Positions 8,099 through 16,828 of a stretch of DNA of 59,737 bases are shown piece by piece. The position numbers and the translations under genes are program-made. The notes under the pieces were generated by a model. It had not been told where the DNA came from. It saw nothing but the letters and a program-made list of their open reading frames with translations, and ran no database searches. Positions within the stretch are counted from its first letter, which is position 1; the number at the start of each line of letters is the position of its first letter. The stretch is from the NCBI GenBank assembly GCA_013388635.1, contig JACAEX010000011.1, forward strand, positions 1-59,737, written 5' to 3'. The stretch comes from Syntrophaceae bacterium. GTDB taxonomy: Bacteria > Desulfobacterota > BSN033 > UBA1163.

Positions 8099-9804
8099 GC
8101 GATCATCTCTTTGAGCTTCGATACCGTCTCTTCTTTTTTCACCAGGGCGATCTCGCCTGTCCTCCTCTTTTTGATCTCCACCAACCCCTTTTCCAGGTTT
8201 TTCTCACCCAGGGTCACCCTCAAGGGGATCCCGATCAGATCGGCGTCTTTGAATTTTACTCCCGGGGTCTCTTCCCGATCGTCGTAGAGGACTTCCACTC
8301 CTTCTTCCAGTAAGTTTCGGTAGAGTTGTTCTGCCGTCTGCCGGAGGAGATCGACCTTGAGATTGACCGGAAGGAGGAGGACCTGGAACGGGGCAATGGG
8401 CATGGGAAAGATGATCCCGTTCTGGTCATAGGACTGCTCAATGGCAGCGGCGACCGTCCTTCCAACCCCGATCCCATAGCATCCCATGACGATCTCCTTC
8501 TCCCTTCCTTTTTCGTCCAGATAGGTCGCTCCCATGGCTTTGCTATATTTGGTTCCGAGCTTAAAGGTATGACCCACTTCGATCCCCTTATCGATCCTCG
8601 TCTCTTTACCGCAGAGAGGGCAGAGGTCTCCCGGAGAAAATTTTCGAAGGTCGACGAATCGGGACACCTTGAAATCCCTGTTGAGGTTGACGTGGATGAG
8701 ATGAGCATCTCCTTCGTTCGCACCGGTGACGAAGTTGACCATCTCCTCAATATCGAGATCGGCCAGGATCGGGATCGAAAGGCCGACAGGGCCGGCGAAC
8801 CCTTTGGGTGCATGCGTGATCTCTTCGACCGTCTCCTCTGCGGCCAGCTGGATATTCTCCGTGCCCAGGATGGCTTTTAACTTCCTTTCATTGATCTCAT
8901 GGTCTCCCCGAACCAGGCCGGCCACGCAGCCCTTGTCGGTTTCAAAGATAAGGGTTTTGATCAGATCCCTGGGCTCGACCTGAAGGAAACGGGTGACCTC
9001 TTCCACGGTTCGCTGACCCGGTGTGGAGACCTTCTGAAGCGGTTTGAGTTCTCCTTTTTTGGAAATACGGCCTTTCTCCTGGGGTCTTTTGAAATCTGCC
9101 CTTTCGATATTGGCGGCATAGGAACAGGAGGTGCAGCTGACGATCGTTTCCTCACCGGTTTCCGCCAGAACCATAAACTCATGGGAATAGGTCCCTCCGA
9201 TCAGTCCGGACTCCGCCTCTACGACCTTAAACGTTAACCCACATCGGGTGAAGATGCGAGTGTAGGCATCGACCATCTTCCGGTAGCTTTCCTCCTCTCC
9301 CTTCTCATCGACGTCGAAACTGTAGGCATCCTTCATGATGAATTCCCGAGCCCGCATCACCCCGAAGCGGGGCCGGATTTCATCCCTGAATTTTGTCTGG
9401 ATCTGGTAGAGATTGAGCGGCATCTGACGATAGGACCGGATCTCCCTCCGGGCAATGTCGGTCATCACCTCCTCATGGGTGGGGCCCAAACAGCAGTCAC
9501 GATTGTGTCGATCCTTGAACCTCACCAGTTCCTTTCCGTAGGCCTCCCACCGATGGCTCTCCTGCCAGATCTCGGCAGGTTGGACAAAAGGGAGAAGGAC
9601 CTCCAGCGCACCTGCTCGGTTCATCTCCTCCCGGATGATCGCCTCCACCTTTCGAATCGCCCGTAGACCGAAAGGGAGATAGGAGTAGATCCCCGAGGTC
9701 AGCTTTCGGATCATCCCTGCCCGGAACATCAGTTGATGGCTGGGGACCTCCGCCTCCGAGGGGGTCTCCTTCAGGGTGGGAAGCAAGTATTGGGAATATC
9801 GCAT
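8062..9804 (-). CDS. proS: Prolyl-tRNA synthetase (bacterial type)
   Basis: A 580-residue class II aminoacyl-tRNA synthetase. Motif 2 region FRDEIRPRFGVMRAREFIMKDAYSF and motif 3 GCYGIGVGRTVAAAIEQ are present. The middle holds the YbaK-like editing insertion (about residues 225-380, including GLVRGDHEINERKLK), as in bacterial ProRS. The C-terminal anticodon-binding domain follows. Length agrees with the family. It is a single-gene unit between two plus-strand genes. Confidence 0.97.
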   Translation of the reverse strand: MRYSQYLLPTLKETPSEAEVPSHQLMFRAGMIRKLTSGIYSYLPFGLRAIRKVEAIIREEMNRAGALEVLLPFVQPAEIWQESHRWEAYGKELVRFKDRHNRDCCLGPTHEEVMTDIARREIRSYRQMPLNLYQIQTKFRDEIRPRFGVMRAREFIMKDAYSFDVDEKGEEESYRKMVDAYTRIFTRCGLTFKVVEAESGLIGGTYSHEFMVLAETGEETIVSCTSCSYAANIERADFKRPQEKGRISKKGELKPLQKVSTPGQRTVEEVTRFLQVEPRDLIKTLIFETDKGCVAGLVRGDHEINERKLKAILGTENIQLAAEETVEEITHAPKGFAGPVGLSIPILADLDIEEMVNFVTGANEGDAHLIHVNLNRDFKVSRFVDLRKFSPGDLCPLCGKETRIDKGIEVGHTFKLGTKYSKAMGATYLDEKGREKEIVMGCYGIGVGRTVAAAIEQSYDQNGIIFPMPIAPFQVLLLPVNLKVDLLRQTAEQLYRNLLEEGVEVLYDDREETPGVKFKDADLIGIPLRVTLGEKNLEKGLVEIKKRRTGEIALVKKEETVSKLKEMIAQEMRGATPNRS

Positions 9805-9886
9805 CTCTCTTCCTCCTCGCCTCTCAGAGATTCAAAAAGACCATGGCTTGATTTTTGGCTTCCTTTGTTATAAGAATTCTTCACCT

Positions 9887-10744
9887 ATGAGACGGATTGC
9901 ACCCACAGAAGGGTTGACCGCTATTTTTCTTATCGGGCTGATCCTTCTCACCCTCATCTTTAAGGGTCAAATTCCCCTCTGGCATTCTCTGATCCTTCGC
10001 TATGTGATCTTGATGGGCGTTCTCTTCGGATTAAAACTATCAAGGGGGGCCCATGGGATGGGAAGGGTCAGCGCGTCATTTTATCCTTTTTCTCCCATCT
10101 TGTTTGTCATTCTTATTTATGAGTCGCTCGGGGACCTGATCCAGTATCTTCGGCCCGACATCGATCGCTGGTTGATCCAGATCGATCTCTTTATCTTTGG
10201 CGTCCATCCCACGGTCTGGATGGAGCGATGGATCGTCCCCTGGTTCACAGACCTGATGTCTTTGGCCTACATCAGTTACTACTTCCTTCCGGTCATCCTC
10301 ATCGTCACCCTCTATCTCAAGGGCCGAATGGAGACATTTCATCTCTCGGTGTTCACCCTGGCCTTCGGTTACTACCTATCGTTTATCGGTTATATCCTCT
10401 CTCCGGCGATCGGGCCTCGATACACCCTGACCTCCTTTCAATCCGTTCCCCTGGAGGCAAGCGTGATCACCGATTTTGTCAGGGACGTGTTGAACGCCCT
10501 GGAGCATAACAAACGGGATTGCATGCCCAGCGGCCATACCCAGATCGCCCTGATGGTCTTATGGCTGGCCAGGCGATACGAGCGATCCCTTTTCTACATC
10601 CTCCTCCCGATCGTTTCCGCTCTGATCCTCTCCACGGTCTACCTGAGATATCATTACGTGATCGATCTCTTCGTAGGCGCCGGCTTTGCGGCAGGATGTC
10701 TGATCATCGCCCCACGCCTTTACCGGTGGTGGGAGAAAAAATGA
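9887..10744 (+). CDS. Aur1-type PAP2 membrane protein, candidate sphingolipid headgroup enzyme
   Basis: A 285-residue integral membrane protein with about six hydrophobic spans. PAP2 motifs are CMPSGHTQIAL and STVYLRYHYVIDL (the His and Asp of the phosphotransfer site); the first motif is reduced to GPRYTLTSF. The PSGHT plus RYHYVID pattern is that of the Aur1/inositol phosphorylceramide synthase branch rather than classical PAP2 phosphatases. The open frame extends to 9776, but that part overlaps proS and reads like non-coding sequence; the ATG at 9887 starts a typical N-terminus (MRRIAPTEG). It faces the ceramide gene trio at 10807-14127 tail to tail. It could instead be an undecaprenyl- or lipid-phosphate phosphatase. 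Confidence 0.8.
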   Translation: MRRIAPTEGLTAIFLIGLILLTLIFKGQIPLWHSLILRYVILMGVLFGLKLSRGAHGMGRVSASFYPFSPILFVILIYESLGDLIQYLRPDIDRWLIQIDLFIFGVHPTVWMERWIVPWFTDLMSLAYISYYFLPVILIVTLYLKGRMETFHLSVFTLAFGYYLSFIGYILSPAIGPRYTLTSFQSVPLEASVITDFVRDVLNALEHNKRDCMPSGHTQIALMVLWLARRYERSLFYILLPIVSALILSTVYLRYHYVIDLFVGAGFAAGCLIIAPRLYRWWEKK

Positions 10745-10769
10745 AAAAATTGGGGCATCCCAAAATGGT

Positions 10770-10789
10770 GTAACCCCACCATTGACAAT
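10770..10789. terminator. Weak stem-loop between convergent genes
   Basis: AATGGTG, a six-base loop and CACCATT form a 7-bp stem between the PAP2 gene (plus) and the GNAT gene (minus). There is no run of T on either side, so intrinsic termination is uncertain. Confidence 0.35.
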
Positions 10790-10806
10790 TCATCGATCTT
10801 ATTCAT

Positions 10807-11937
10807 TCAAAGGGAAACCTCGTAAATCCGATAGGTCTTATACCTTTTTCCTCCCATTGCCTCAATCCCATGCTGCATCAGGGGATTGTTTTCAAGTATC
10901 CATGAGCATTCGGCCTGATGGTAACCCTTTCTAATCGCGTTTCTGAACGTTTCAATATAGAGGAGTCCCTCCACCCCTTTCTTACGAAAGGCATCCTTGA
11001 CGCCGAGGAATATGACACGGATCTTTTTAATCTTTCTCGAATAGTAGAGGAACTTAATCGCACCGAATATCCCTAATTTTCCATTTAGGTGTTTGAGGAC
11101 CTCATTATAGTCTGGAAGGGCGACAGAGAAGCCAACAGGCTCCTCGCCCCAATAGGCAAAGAGGATCAAATCAGGAACGACCAGGGGTTTAAACTCTTTT
11201 GCCATAAGGTTGATCTCCTCATCGGTCACGGGAACAAACCCCCAATTCCTGCTCCAGGCCTGGTTTAAGATCTCCTGGATGATCTTTGCATCCTCTTCAA
11301 GATGGCGGGGATGGATCGGCCGGATATGAAGCCTGGGTTCATCTCTCCTCAACCTCTCGGTGATCCGGTTCAGACGGTCCAGATGGAATGAGGATTCTTC
11401 CAGCAGATAGGCATACAGATCCATGGCCTTCTTCAACCCAAACCCTTCCAATAAAGAAGGGTAGTAGCGAGGATTATAGGGCATCAAGAGAGAGGGCGGG
11501 GAGTCAAACCCTTCGATCAGAAGGCCGCATTCGTCATTGGTGGAGGGGTTCATCGGTCCGAGCATCTTTTCCATCCCATGTTCCCTCAGCCAGTTTCCGA
11601 CCGTGGATAGAAGTGCTCCGGCAACACCGGGGTCAGCGATCGATTCGAAGAATCCGAAGAATCCGGTCTTCTCGTGATGATAGGTGACGTAATTATGATC
11701 GATGATCCCGGCGATCCTTCCCACGGCCCGGCCTTCTTCATAGGCCATCAGGAGGATCATCTCCGAATGAGATCGGAAGGGGTGCGCCGGGCTGAACTTT
11801 GAGAGCTGGTCTTTGATCAGAGGAGGGACCCAGTACCGATCTCCCTTGTAGATCTCCCAGGGAAATCGGATAAAGGCCATGAGATCTCGTCTGTCCTTTA
11901 TCTCTTCGATTTGAATTTCCCGTCCTGTCATCCCCAT
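10807..11937 (-). CDS. GNAT-fold acyltransferase, candidate ceramide synthase (bCerS-like)
   Basis: A 376-residue protein of the GNAT-like family that often sits beside serine palmitoyltransferase in bacteria and is frequently mis-named dATP pyrophosphohydrolase. Features seen: RYWVPPLIKDQ near the N-terminus, the central GPMNPSTNDECGLLIEGFD stretch, and a C-terminal acyl-CoA fold (VIFLGVKDAFRKKGVEGLLY ... ECSWILENNPLM). In Caulobacter a GNAT-type enzyme N-acylates the sphingoid amine; I infer the same here from the neighbours. It follows the serine palmitoyltransferase-like gene by 9 bp in the same operon. Direct proof of substrate is not in the sequence. Confidence 0.75.
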   Translation of the reverse strand: MGMTGREIQIEEIKDRRDLMAFIRFPWEIYKGDRYWVPPLIKDQLSKFSPAHPFRSHSEMILLMAYEEGRAVGRIAGIIDHNYVTYHHEKTGFFGFFESIADPGVAGALLSTVGNWLREHGMEKMLGPMNPSTNDECGLLIEGFDSPPSLLMPYNPRYYPSLLEGFGLKKAMDLYAYLLEESSFHLDRLNRITERLRRDEPRLHIRPIHPRHLEEDAKIIQEILNQAWSRNWGFVPVTDEEINLMAKEFKPLVVPDLILFAYWGEEPVGFSVALPDYNEVLKHLNGKLGIFGAIKFLYYSRKIKKIRVIFLGVKDAFRKKGVEGLLYIETFRNAIRKGYHQAECSWILENNPLMQHGIEAMGGKRYKTYRIYEVSL

Positions 11938-11946
11938 CGGTTTCTG

Positions 11947-13128
11947 TCAGATCAATCCCATCTGTTTTCCCACTTTTTCGAAGGCGTCCAAGACCCGATC
12001 GAGCTGTTCCTCGGTATGGGTGGCCATATAACTGGTTCTGAGCAGTTCCCTGCCGGGAGGGACTGCAGGCGTGACCACGGGATTGACAAAGACACCTTTT
12101 TCGAAGAGTCGCTTACACATCTCGTAAACCTTTATGCTGTCTTTGATGATGATCGGAATGATGGGCGTTTCACTGGTGCCGGTGTCGTAACCCAGTGCTT
12201 TATAGCCCTGGAGCATCTTGTGGGTGTTCTTCCAGAGTTGAATCCTCAGCTGGGGTTCCTCTTCGATGATATCCAGGGCGGCGCTGACCGAGGCGACCAG
12301 CGCCGGGGGAAGGCTTGCGCTGAAGATCATCGAACGTCCTGTGTGTTTGATGAAATCGATCACCTCTCTCGATCCGGCGACAAACCCCCCGATCGCAGCA
12401 AGGGACTTGCTGTAGGTTCCCATGATGAGATCGACCTGATCTTCCAGGGCGAAATGTTCTGCTGTCCCCCTTCCTCCCTCTCCGAGAACGCCCACCGCAT
12501 GGGCGTCGTCCACCATCACCCTGGCGCCATAGGCCTTGGCCAGTTTGACAATGGAAGGGAGATCCGCGATATCCCCCTCCATGCTGAAGACCCCATCGAC
12601 GATGATCAGCTTCCCTTTTTCAACGACGCTTTCGAGGATCCTCTCCAGATCGTTCATGTCATTATGGCGAAATTTCTTCACCTGTCCAAAAGAGAGGCGA
12701 CAACCGTCGATGATGCTGGCATGATCGTATTTGTCAATGATGGCGACATCGTTTCGACCCACAAGGGCAGAGATCGCTCCTAAGTTGGTTTGATAGCCAG
12801 TGGCGAAGACGATGGCCGCCTCTTTTCGAAAGAATCGCGCCAGCTTTATCTCCAGCTCCTCGTGGATCTCCAGGTTTCCATTGAGGAATCGAGACCCTGC
12901 ACACCCGCTGCCAAACTTTTCAATCGCCCGGATGGCTGCCTCCTTCACCCTTGGATGGTTTGTCAGTCCGAGATAGTTATTGGACCCGACCATGATCACC
13001 CGCCTTCCATCGACCAGCACCTCTGAGTCCTGGGGCGTTTCGATCTTTCTAAAGAAGAAGTAGTGGCCGCTCGTCCTTAATCCTTCGGTCTGTTCGCGGA
13101 TTTTTGAACATTTCTCAAAGACGTCCAT
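11947..13128 (-). CDS. spt: Alpha-oxoamine synthase, probable serine palmitoyltransferase
   Basis: A 393-residue fold-type I PLP enzyme. Seen: GSNNYLGLTNHP, the aromatic-stacking His in DKYDHASI (about H136), VDDAHAVGVLG (PLP-N1 Asp and His), and the PLP lysine in GTYSKSLAAIGGF (K241). The GT[YF]SKS form is typical of serine palmitoyltransferases, whereas 8-amino-7-oxononanoate synthase and 2-amino-3-ketobutyrate ligase usually have GTLGKA. It would join serine with an acyl thioester to give 3-oxosphinganine in the cytoplasm. The neighbours, an NAD-dependent reductase and a GNAT acyltransferase, fit the later ceramide steps. Confidence 0.85.
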   Translation of the reverse strand: MDVFEKCSKIREQTEGLRTSGHYFFFRKIETPQDSEVLVDGRRVIMVGSNNYLGLTNHPRVKEAAIRAIEKFGSGCAGSRFLNGNLEIHEELEIKLARFFRKEAAIVFATGYQTNLGAISALVGRNDVAIIDKYDHASIIDGCRLSFGQVKKFRHNDMNDLERILESVVEKGKLIIVDGVFSMEGDIADLPSIVKLAKAYGARVMVDDAHAVGVLGEGGRGTAEHFALEDQVDLIMGTYSKSLAAIGGFVAGSREVIDFIKHTGRSMIFSASLPPALVASVSAALDIIEEEPQLRIQLWKNTHKMLQGYKALGYDTGTSETPIIPIIIKDSIKVYEMCKRLFEKGVFVNPVVTPAVPPGRELLRTSYMATHTEEQLDRVLDAFEKVGKQMGLI

Positions 13129-13146
13129 GTGGCACCTCGTTTCCTT

Positions 13147-14127
13147 CTATAACCACTTCTCTTTTCTGTACCATTCGTAGGTTAATTTGGCTCCTTCGGA
13201 AAGTGAGTATTGAGGTCTGAAACCGAGCAGAGTCCGAGCCTGGGTGATGTCGCAGACCCAGTTTTTTTGGATCATCTCCTCCACCTTTCCCCTATTGAGG
13301 AGAGGGGGTTTGCCTGAAATCCTGGAGATGTATTCCGAGAAAGAGGCGATTCCAAAGATCATCCATTCCGGGACGCGGATGCAAAGGGGGTTAACTCCCA
13401 TGGCCTCGGCAAAGATATCCCCGACCTCGTCCAATCGGTAATCCTGCCCATCGGAGAGGAAGAATATCCTGCCGTTCGATTCCTCGGTCTCAGAGGCCAA
13501 GAGGATGGCCTGGATGATGTCCTGGACATAACAGAGGCTGATGTGTTGCTCCCCGCCGAGGAGACAGGGTTTGACCCTCTTGGAGAGGAGTTTGAAAAAG
13601 GCATAGATGTCTCTGTCCCTGGGTCCATAAACGGCACAGGGTCGGAGTATGAGAAGCGGGATCTCATGGGCATGGGCCAGGGCAAATTCCTCCGCCATCC
13701 GTTTGCTATGACCATATGCGGAGACCGGTTCGCATCGATCCGACTCCTTTTTTCTTCCTCCGTTTTGGCAAGGCCCGGCTGCCGCCTGGCTCGAGAGGTA
13801 GACGAATTTCTGGAGGTGAGGATTGTTTTCGAGGCAGGCATGAATCAGGTTCTCGGTCCCCAGGGCGTTGACCTCAAAATAGGTCTTTTCCTCAATCGCC
13901 TTCGTGACCCCTGCAAGATGGAAGACCTGATCGACGCCCTTCACAGCTTCAGCTAAGGAAACCCTGTCATGGCAGTCACCATGAACCATCTCCACCGGAA
14001 GCCCCTCTAACCAGCTTAAATCGCTTCTCTTACGGACGAGGCATCGGACCTGAACCCCTCGATGGAGCAGAGCTTCGACCAGGTGGCTTCCGATGAACCC
14101 CGTCCCTCCTGTCACCAGTGCTTTCAA
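13147..14127 (-). CDS. Extended SDR, candidate oxo-ceramide reductase (CerR-like)
   Basis: A 326-residue NAD(P)-dependent epimerase/dehydratase-type protein. The dinucleotide site is GGTGFIGSH (residues 7-15) and the catalytic pair is in SAYGHSKRMAEE (YxxxK). The C-terminal part ends with the usual LGFRPQYSLSEGAKLTYEWYR stretch. In Caulobacter the corresponding SDR, CerR, reduces the 3-oxo group of the sphingoid or oxo-ceramide. It is the first gene of the trio, 18 bp before the serine palmitoyltransferase-like gene. By sequence alone it could also act on a sterol-like or nucleotide-sugar substrate; context decides the call. Confidence 0.75.
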   Translation of the reverse strand: MKALVTGGTGFIGSHLVEALLHRGVQVRCLVRKRSDLSWLEGLPVEMVHGDCHDRVSLAEAVKGVDQVFHLAGVTKAIEEKTYFEVNALGTENLIHACLENNPHLQKFVYLSSQAAAGPCQNGGRKKESDRCEPVSAYGHSKRMAEEFALAHAHEIPLLILRPCAVYGPRDRDIYAFFKLLSKRVKPCLLGGEQHISLCYVQDIIQAILLASETEESNGRIFFLSDGQDYRLDEVGDIFAEAMGVNPLCIRVPEWMIFGIASFSEYISRISGKPPLLNRGKVEEMIQKNWVCDITQARTLLGFRPQYSLSEGAKLTYEWYRKEKWL

Positions 14128-14210
14128 AACTTTTCCACCTGATGAAATCTAAGGAATTTTATCCGTTTTCCACCAATTGTCAAGGAGAATTCCTTTCCCG
14201 ATCGTGATCT

Positions 14211-14300
14211 CTCACCCCTCCGTGGAAACTTCCCAGGATCGGGCGGGGATGTTCCCGCCCGATGGCCGCATTTCGCCACGCCTCAGTGACGCATTACTCC
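14211..14300 (-). repeat. Dispersed hairpin repeat, copy A
   Basis: This copy reads on the minus strand toward the SDR gene at 14127. It shares with copies at 28484 and 48341 an ATGCGTCA box, a hairpin ATCGGGCGGG/CCCGCCCGAT (14238-14263, 10-bp stem) and a downstream TGGGAAGTTTCCACGGAGG block. Confidence 0.8.
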
Positions 14301-14324
14301 CGATCTCCTCAACCGCTCAACGGG

Positions 14325-15749
14325 TTATGGGAGTTTTCTGTGCAGTTCCGATCCGGAGGCGATCATCTGGATGTCGGTGATGCGATGGAGCAGGGATTGA
14401 TAAGGTCCTGATCTTCCGAGGCTCAGATCTGAAACGACGACCTTTGCAATCTTTTTCATTGCCGGGCCGAACCATCCTGCCTTCTGGTAGCCATAGATGT
14501 TATGGATGACGTAGTGCCTTCCTTTCTCTTTTCCGAGGTAAAGCATGATATGACCGGGGAGGCGGACGATGGTGGCCAGGGGAATGGCTCTATCCAAAAC
14601 CCGCTCCTTCTCCTTTGCGGACATTCCCTCCACCTGGCCCAGACCGATCCCGACCCTCGCCTGGAGTTTTGAATTGCGGGGCATCAGGATTCCGAAGGTG
14701 GCGAAGAGGTCCATGATGAATCTCGAGCAGTCTCGGGCACCGGCCATCTCGCCCCAACCATAAGGCTGATGGAGCATTTTGAAAGCCTGGCGGGCCAGAT
14801 TTGCCTGGTGATAAGGGAGAAAGCCGTGGTAGACATCTTCATCTTTGCGAATGTATCCCTCTCGGAATGCCAGCCCTCCATCAGCCTCCCGTATGGGAAT
14901 CTGGATGACATAGCTCGGGCCACTCCTCGCAGATTCCTTTAGAGAGGCGAGGGTGGGGAAGGATGTTCCCATCTGGACTGGGAAAAGGGGTTGATGAAGG
15001 GATGGATCGCCGAAGACGTTCACAAAATTCCCGGTGATGAGCAGGCGTTCCTTTCTCTCTTCGTAGTCCGTGGCTTGTCTTCTCTCTTTCGCAATGGCCA
15101 GATCCCTCGTCCGTACCCATCCCCGGATAAAGGCACACTGGATATAGGCCCAGAGCTTGTCTCTGCTGAAGTGGTAGATACCGACCAGGGCTCCAGGGGA
15201 GATGGAAGAGTGCTGAAACCGGTCGAAGTCGTGATTCCCAGGCGTGGTCATAGAGGGCTCTTCGGTGGGAAAGACGCGGATATCTGTCCTCTTGACGATC
15301 AAGCCAAAAGGCATCCGGTTCCTCTCTTTCAGCGATTCCCGGTTCAAATTTCCTTTCAGCGCATTCCAGAAGTTATCTTCAAGAGGGGATCCCTTTCGAC
15401 CATACCGGATCTCCTCTGTTCTGCCAAATCCCTGCCAGTCCTCATCCATGAGGGCGAGGATCTCCTCACCGGTCCATTCCTCTTTTAGCTCTTTTACCTT
15501 GCAAAGAAAGAGATCTTGTCTCTTCACGTTCTCTTCGTTCATCTTTTGGATCTCTTCGGGTGTCAATAGGATGCGGACGGGGTTCTCAATCTTTTTAATC
15601 CAGTACTCAGGGTTTTCCATCTCAGGAGACACATTGGGGAGCCGTTCCGAAGCAATCGTAACCCAGGGAGCATATCCCCAAAAGAGAGCGCAGGATAGGA
15701 TGAAGATCAGAATGGGGATGGGTGAAGGGGGCAACCTTTTAGAAGGCAT
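14325..15749 (-). CDS. SH3-domain NlpC/P60 cell-wall hydrolase
   Basis: A 474-residue exported protein. It has a hydrophobic N-terminal signal or anchor (about residues 12-30), SH3b-type domains in the middle (about 140-300), and a C-terminal NlpC/P60 cysteine peptidase domain with the nucleophile in GARDCSRFIMDLF and the His in LPGHIMLYLG. Enzymes with this layout cut stem peptides of peptidoglycan, typically between D-Glu and the diamino acid. The gene has its own promoter at 15860-15887, and repeat copy A separates it from the SDR gene downstream, so it is probably not part of the ceramide operon. Confidence 0.9.
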   Translation of the reverse strand: MPSKRLPPSPIPILIFILSCALFWGYAPWVTIASERLPNVSPEMENPEYWIKKIENPVRILLTPEEIQKMNEENVKRQDLFLCKVKELKEEWTGEEILALMDEDWQGFGRTEEIRYGRKGSPLEDNFWNALKGNLNRESLKERNRMPFGLIVKRTDIRVFPTEEPSMTTPGNHDFDRFQHSSISPGALVGIYHFSRDKLWAYIQCAFIRGWVRTRDLAIAKERRQATDYEERKERLLITGNFVNVFGDPSLHQPLFPVQMGTSFPTLASLKESARSGPSYVIQIPIREADGGLAFREGYIRKDEDVYHGFLPYHQANLARQAFKMLHQPYGWGEMAGARDCSRFIMDLFATFGILMPRNSKLQARVGIGLGQVEGMSAKEKERVLDRAIPLATIVRLPGHIMLYLGKEKGRHYVIHNIYGYQKAGWFGPAMKKIAKVVVSDLSLGRSGPYQSLLHRITDIQMIASGSELHRKLP

Positions 15750-15859
15750 AAGGGATTCTTACCCTGAGTATTTTATTCAAATCCATCGCAAGAAGCCCTG
15801 TCCGCAGGTTGAGAACCGGGCTTCCGGAAAAGGCCAGCGGTTTCTGAGCATTTAGATAG

Positions 15860-15887
15860 ATTATAACGATAAAAGCGATGGAATCAA
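15860..15887 (-). promoter_or_regulatory. Sigma-70-type promoter for the NlpC/P60 gene
   Basis: On the minus strand TTGATT (15887-15882) and a perfect TATAAT (15865-15860) are separated by 16 bp, about 110 bp before the start at 15749. Confidence 0.65.
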
Positions 15888-15917
15888 ATTAAAAAGGATT
15901 CGTCAGCCTTCGGGGTA

Positions 15918-15946
15918 TTGCCAACCTTCACCGTGAGATTTAAAAT
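15918..15946 (+). promoter_or_regulatory. Sigma-70-type promoter for the 275-residue unknown gene
   Basis: TTGCCA (15918-15923) and TAAAAT (15941-15946) are separated by 17 bp, 45 bp before the ATG at 15991. Confidence 0.5.
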
Positions 15947-15990
15947 TAAAGCAGAAGCTTCCATGATTTTTGGGGAGGGAGTTAGGGAAG

Positions 15991-16818
15991 ATGGCTCTGC
16001 AGAGGATAAATATCTTAAGGTTGTCCGATGGTGATCTGGATTTCCTGATTGAGACCGCTCACCCTGAGGTCGTGGATAAGGTGAGGCTGAAGACGATCCT
16101 CAGGGAGGATGAGGATTTCAGGAATTCGTTCATCAGCGACGAAAAGATCTTCAGGAGATTGATCGATGATGAAGAGGTCTTTCTAAAGATCTCTCCTGCG
16201 CTCTTCTTTGAGATCCTCCTCAGGAAGGTGGCCGATGATTTGAGAGGGAAGGGCTTCACGATTGAAAAGACGGGCACGATGAAAATTCCGGTCTTTGATA
16301 CGAAGGACGTGGTGGATTTCCTGAAGAGGAAGTACCTGTTGGACTATCTGGCTGATATGCTTTCATCTTTTACGCGGGTTGAGACCTACACGATCACCTT
16401 CGAGTCAAGCAGGGGGGTGTGGGAGAAGATCCGATTCAACGATCTTGATATGTTCAGCCTGATGAGTCTGTGTGATGTGGTGGAGGATGAGCACCGGATG
16501 GGTTTTTACAAAAGGATTGCGGATATCTGTCTCTTTATTCTGGGGATCTTCCCGGATTATGCAGAGAGGGAATTCCGTTATCCTTTCTCAGGACAGGTCA
16601 GGCCTCAGATCCGGGGAAGGGCGAGGATCAGTCCTGAGGAGTATGAGAAGGAGGGGAGAAGGTTCTATAAGCTGGCTGCGGAACATCGCTCTGCGAGAGA
16701 GCTTGAATTATCGGAAATATTCTGGACCCTCCACGAGGATTTCGAGAAGGCCAAGAAGCCATTGAATTTTATCGCGGAGCATTATCTCCGCTATAAGAGG
16801 CACAAGCTCTTTGCCTGA
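15991..16818 (+). CDS. Conserved-looking hypothetical protein
   Basis: I do not recognise this 275-residue protein. It is soluble, charged and mostly helical, with no signal peptide, membrane span or cysteine motif. The N-terminal part (about 1-90) is Leu/Asp/Glu/Arg rich (LREDEDFRNSFISDEKIFRRLIDDEEVF) and the C-terminal part resembles helical-repeat packing. An upstream TTG (15970) would add seven residues; the ATG at 15991 with GGGGAGGG upstream is more likely. It is convergent with the c-di-GMP protein gene, 10 bp apart at their ends. Confidence 0.75.
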   Translation: MALQRINILRLSDGDLDFLIETAHPEVVDKVRLKTILREDEDFRNSFISDEKIFRRLIDDEEVFLKISPALFFEILLRKVADDLRGKGFTIEKTGTMKIPVFDTKDVVDFLKRKYLLDYLADMLSSFTRVETYTITFESSRGVWEKIRFNDLDMFSLMSLCDVVEDEHRMGFYKRIADICLFILGIFPDYAEREFRYPFSGQVRPQIRGRARISPEEYEKEGRRFYKLAAEHRSARELELSEIFWTLHEDFEKAKKPLNFIAEHYLRYKRHKLFA

Positions 16819-16828
16819 CGTTTTGTTT

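Noticed and set aside
9776-9886. N-terminal extension of the PAP2 protein
   Set aside because: It overlaps the 5' end of proS and reads like antisense sequence; the ATG at 9887 begins the membrane protein properly.
11911-12783. 290-codon plus-strand frame opposite spt
   Set aside because: It is antisense to a clear PLP enzyme and has shadow-frame composition.
11947-13128. 8-amino-7-oxononanoate synthase or 2-amino-3-ketobutyrate ligase
   Set aside because: The PLP-lysine signature is GTYSKS, not GTLGKA, and no biotin or threonine genes are adjacent.
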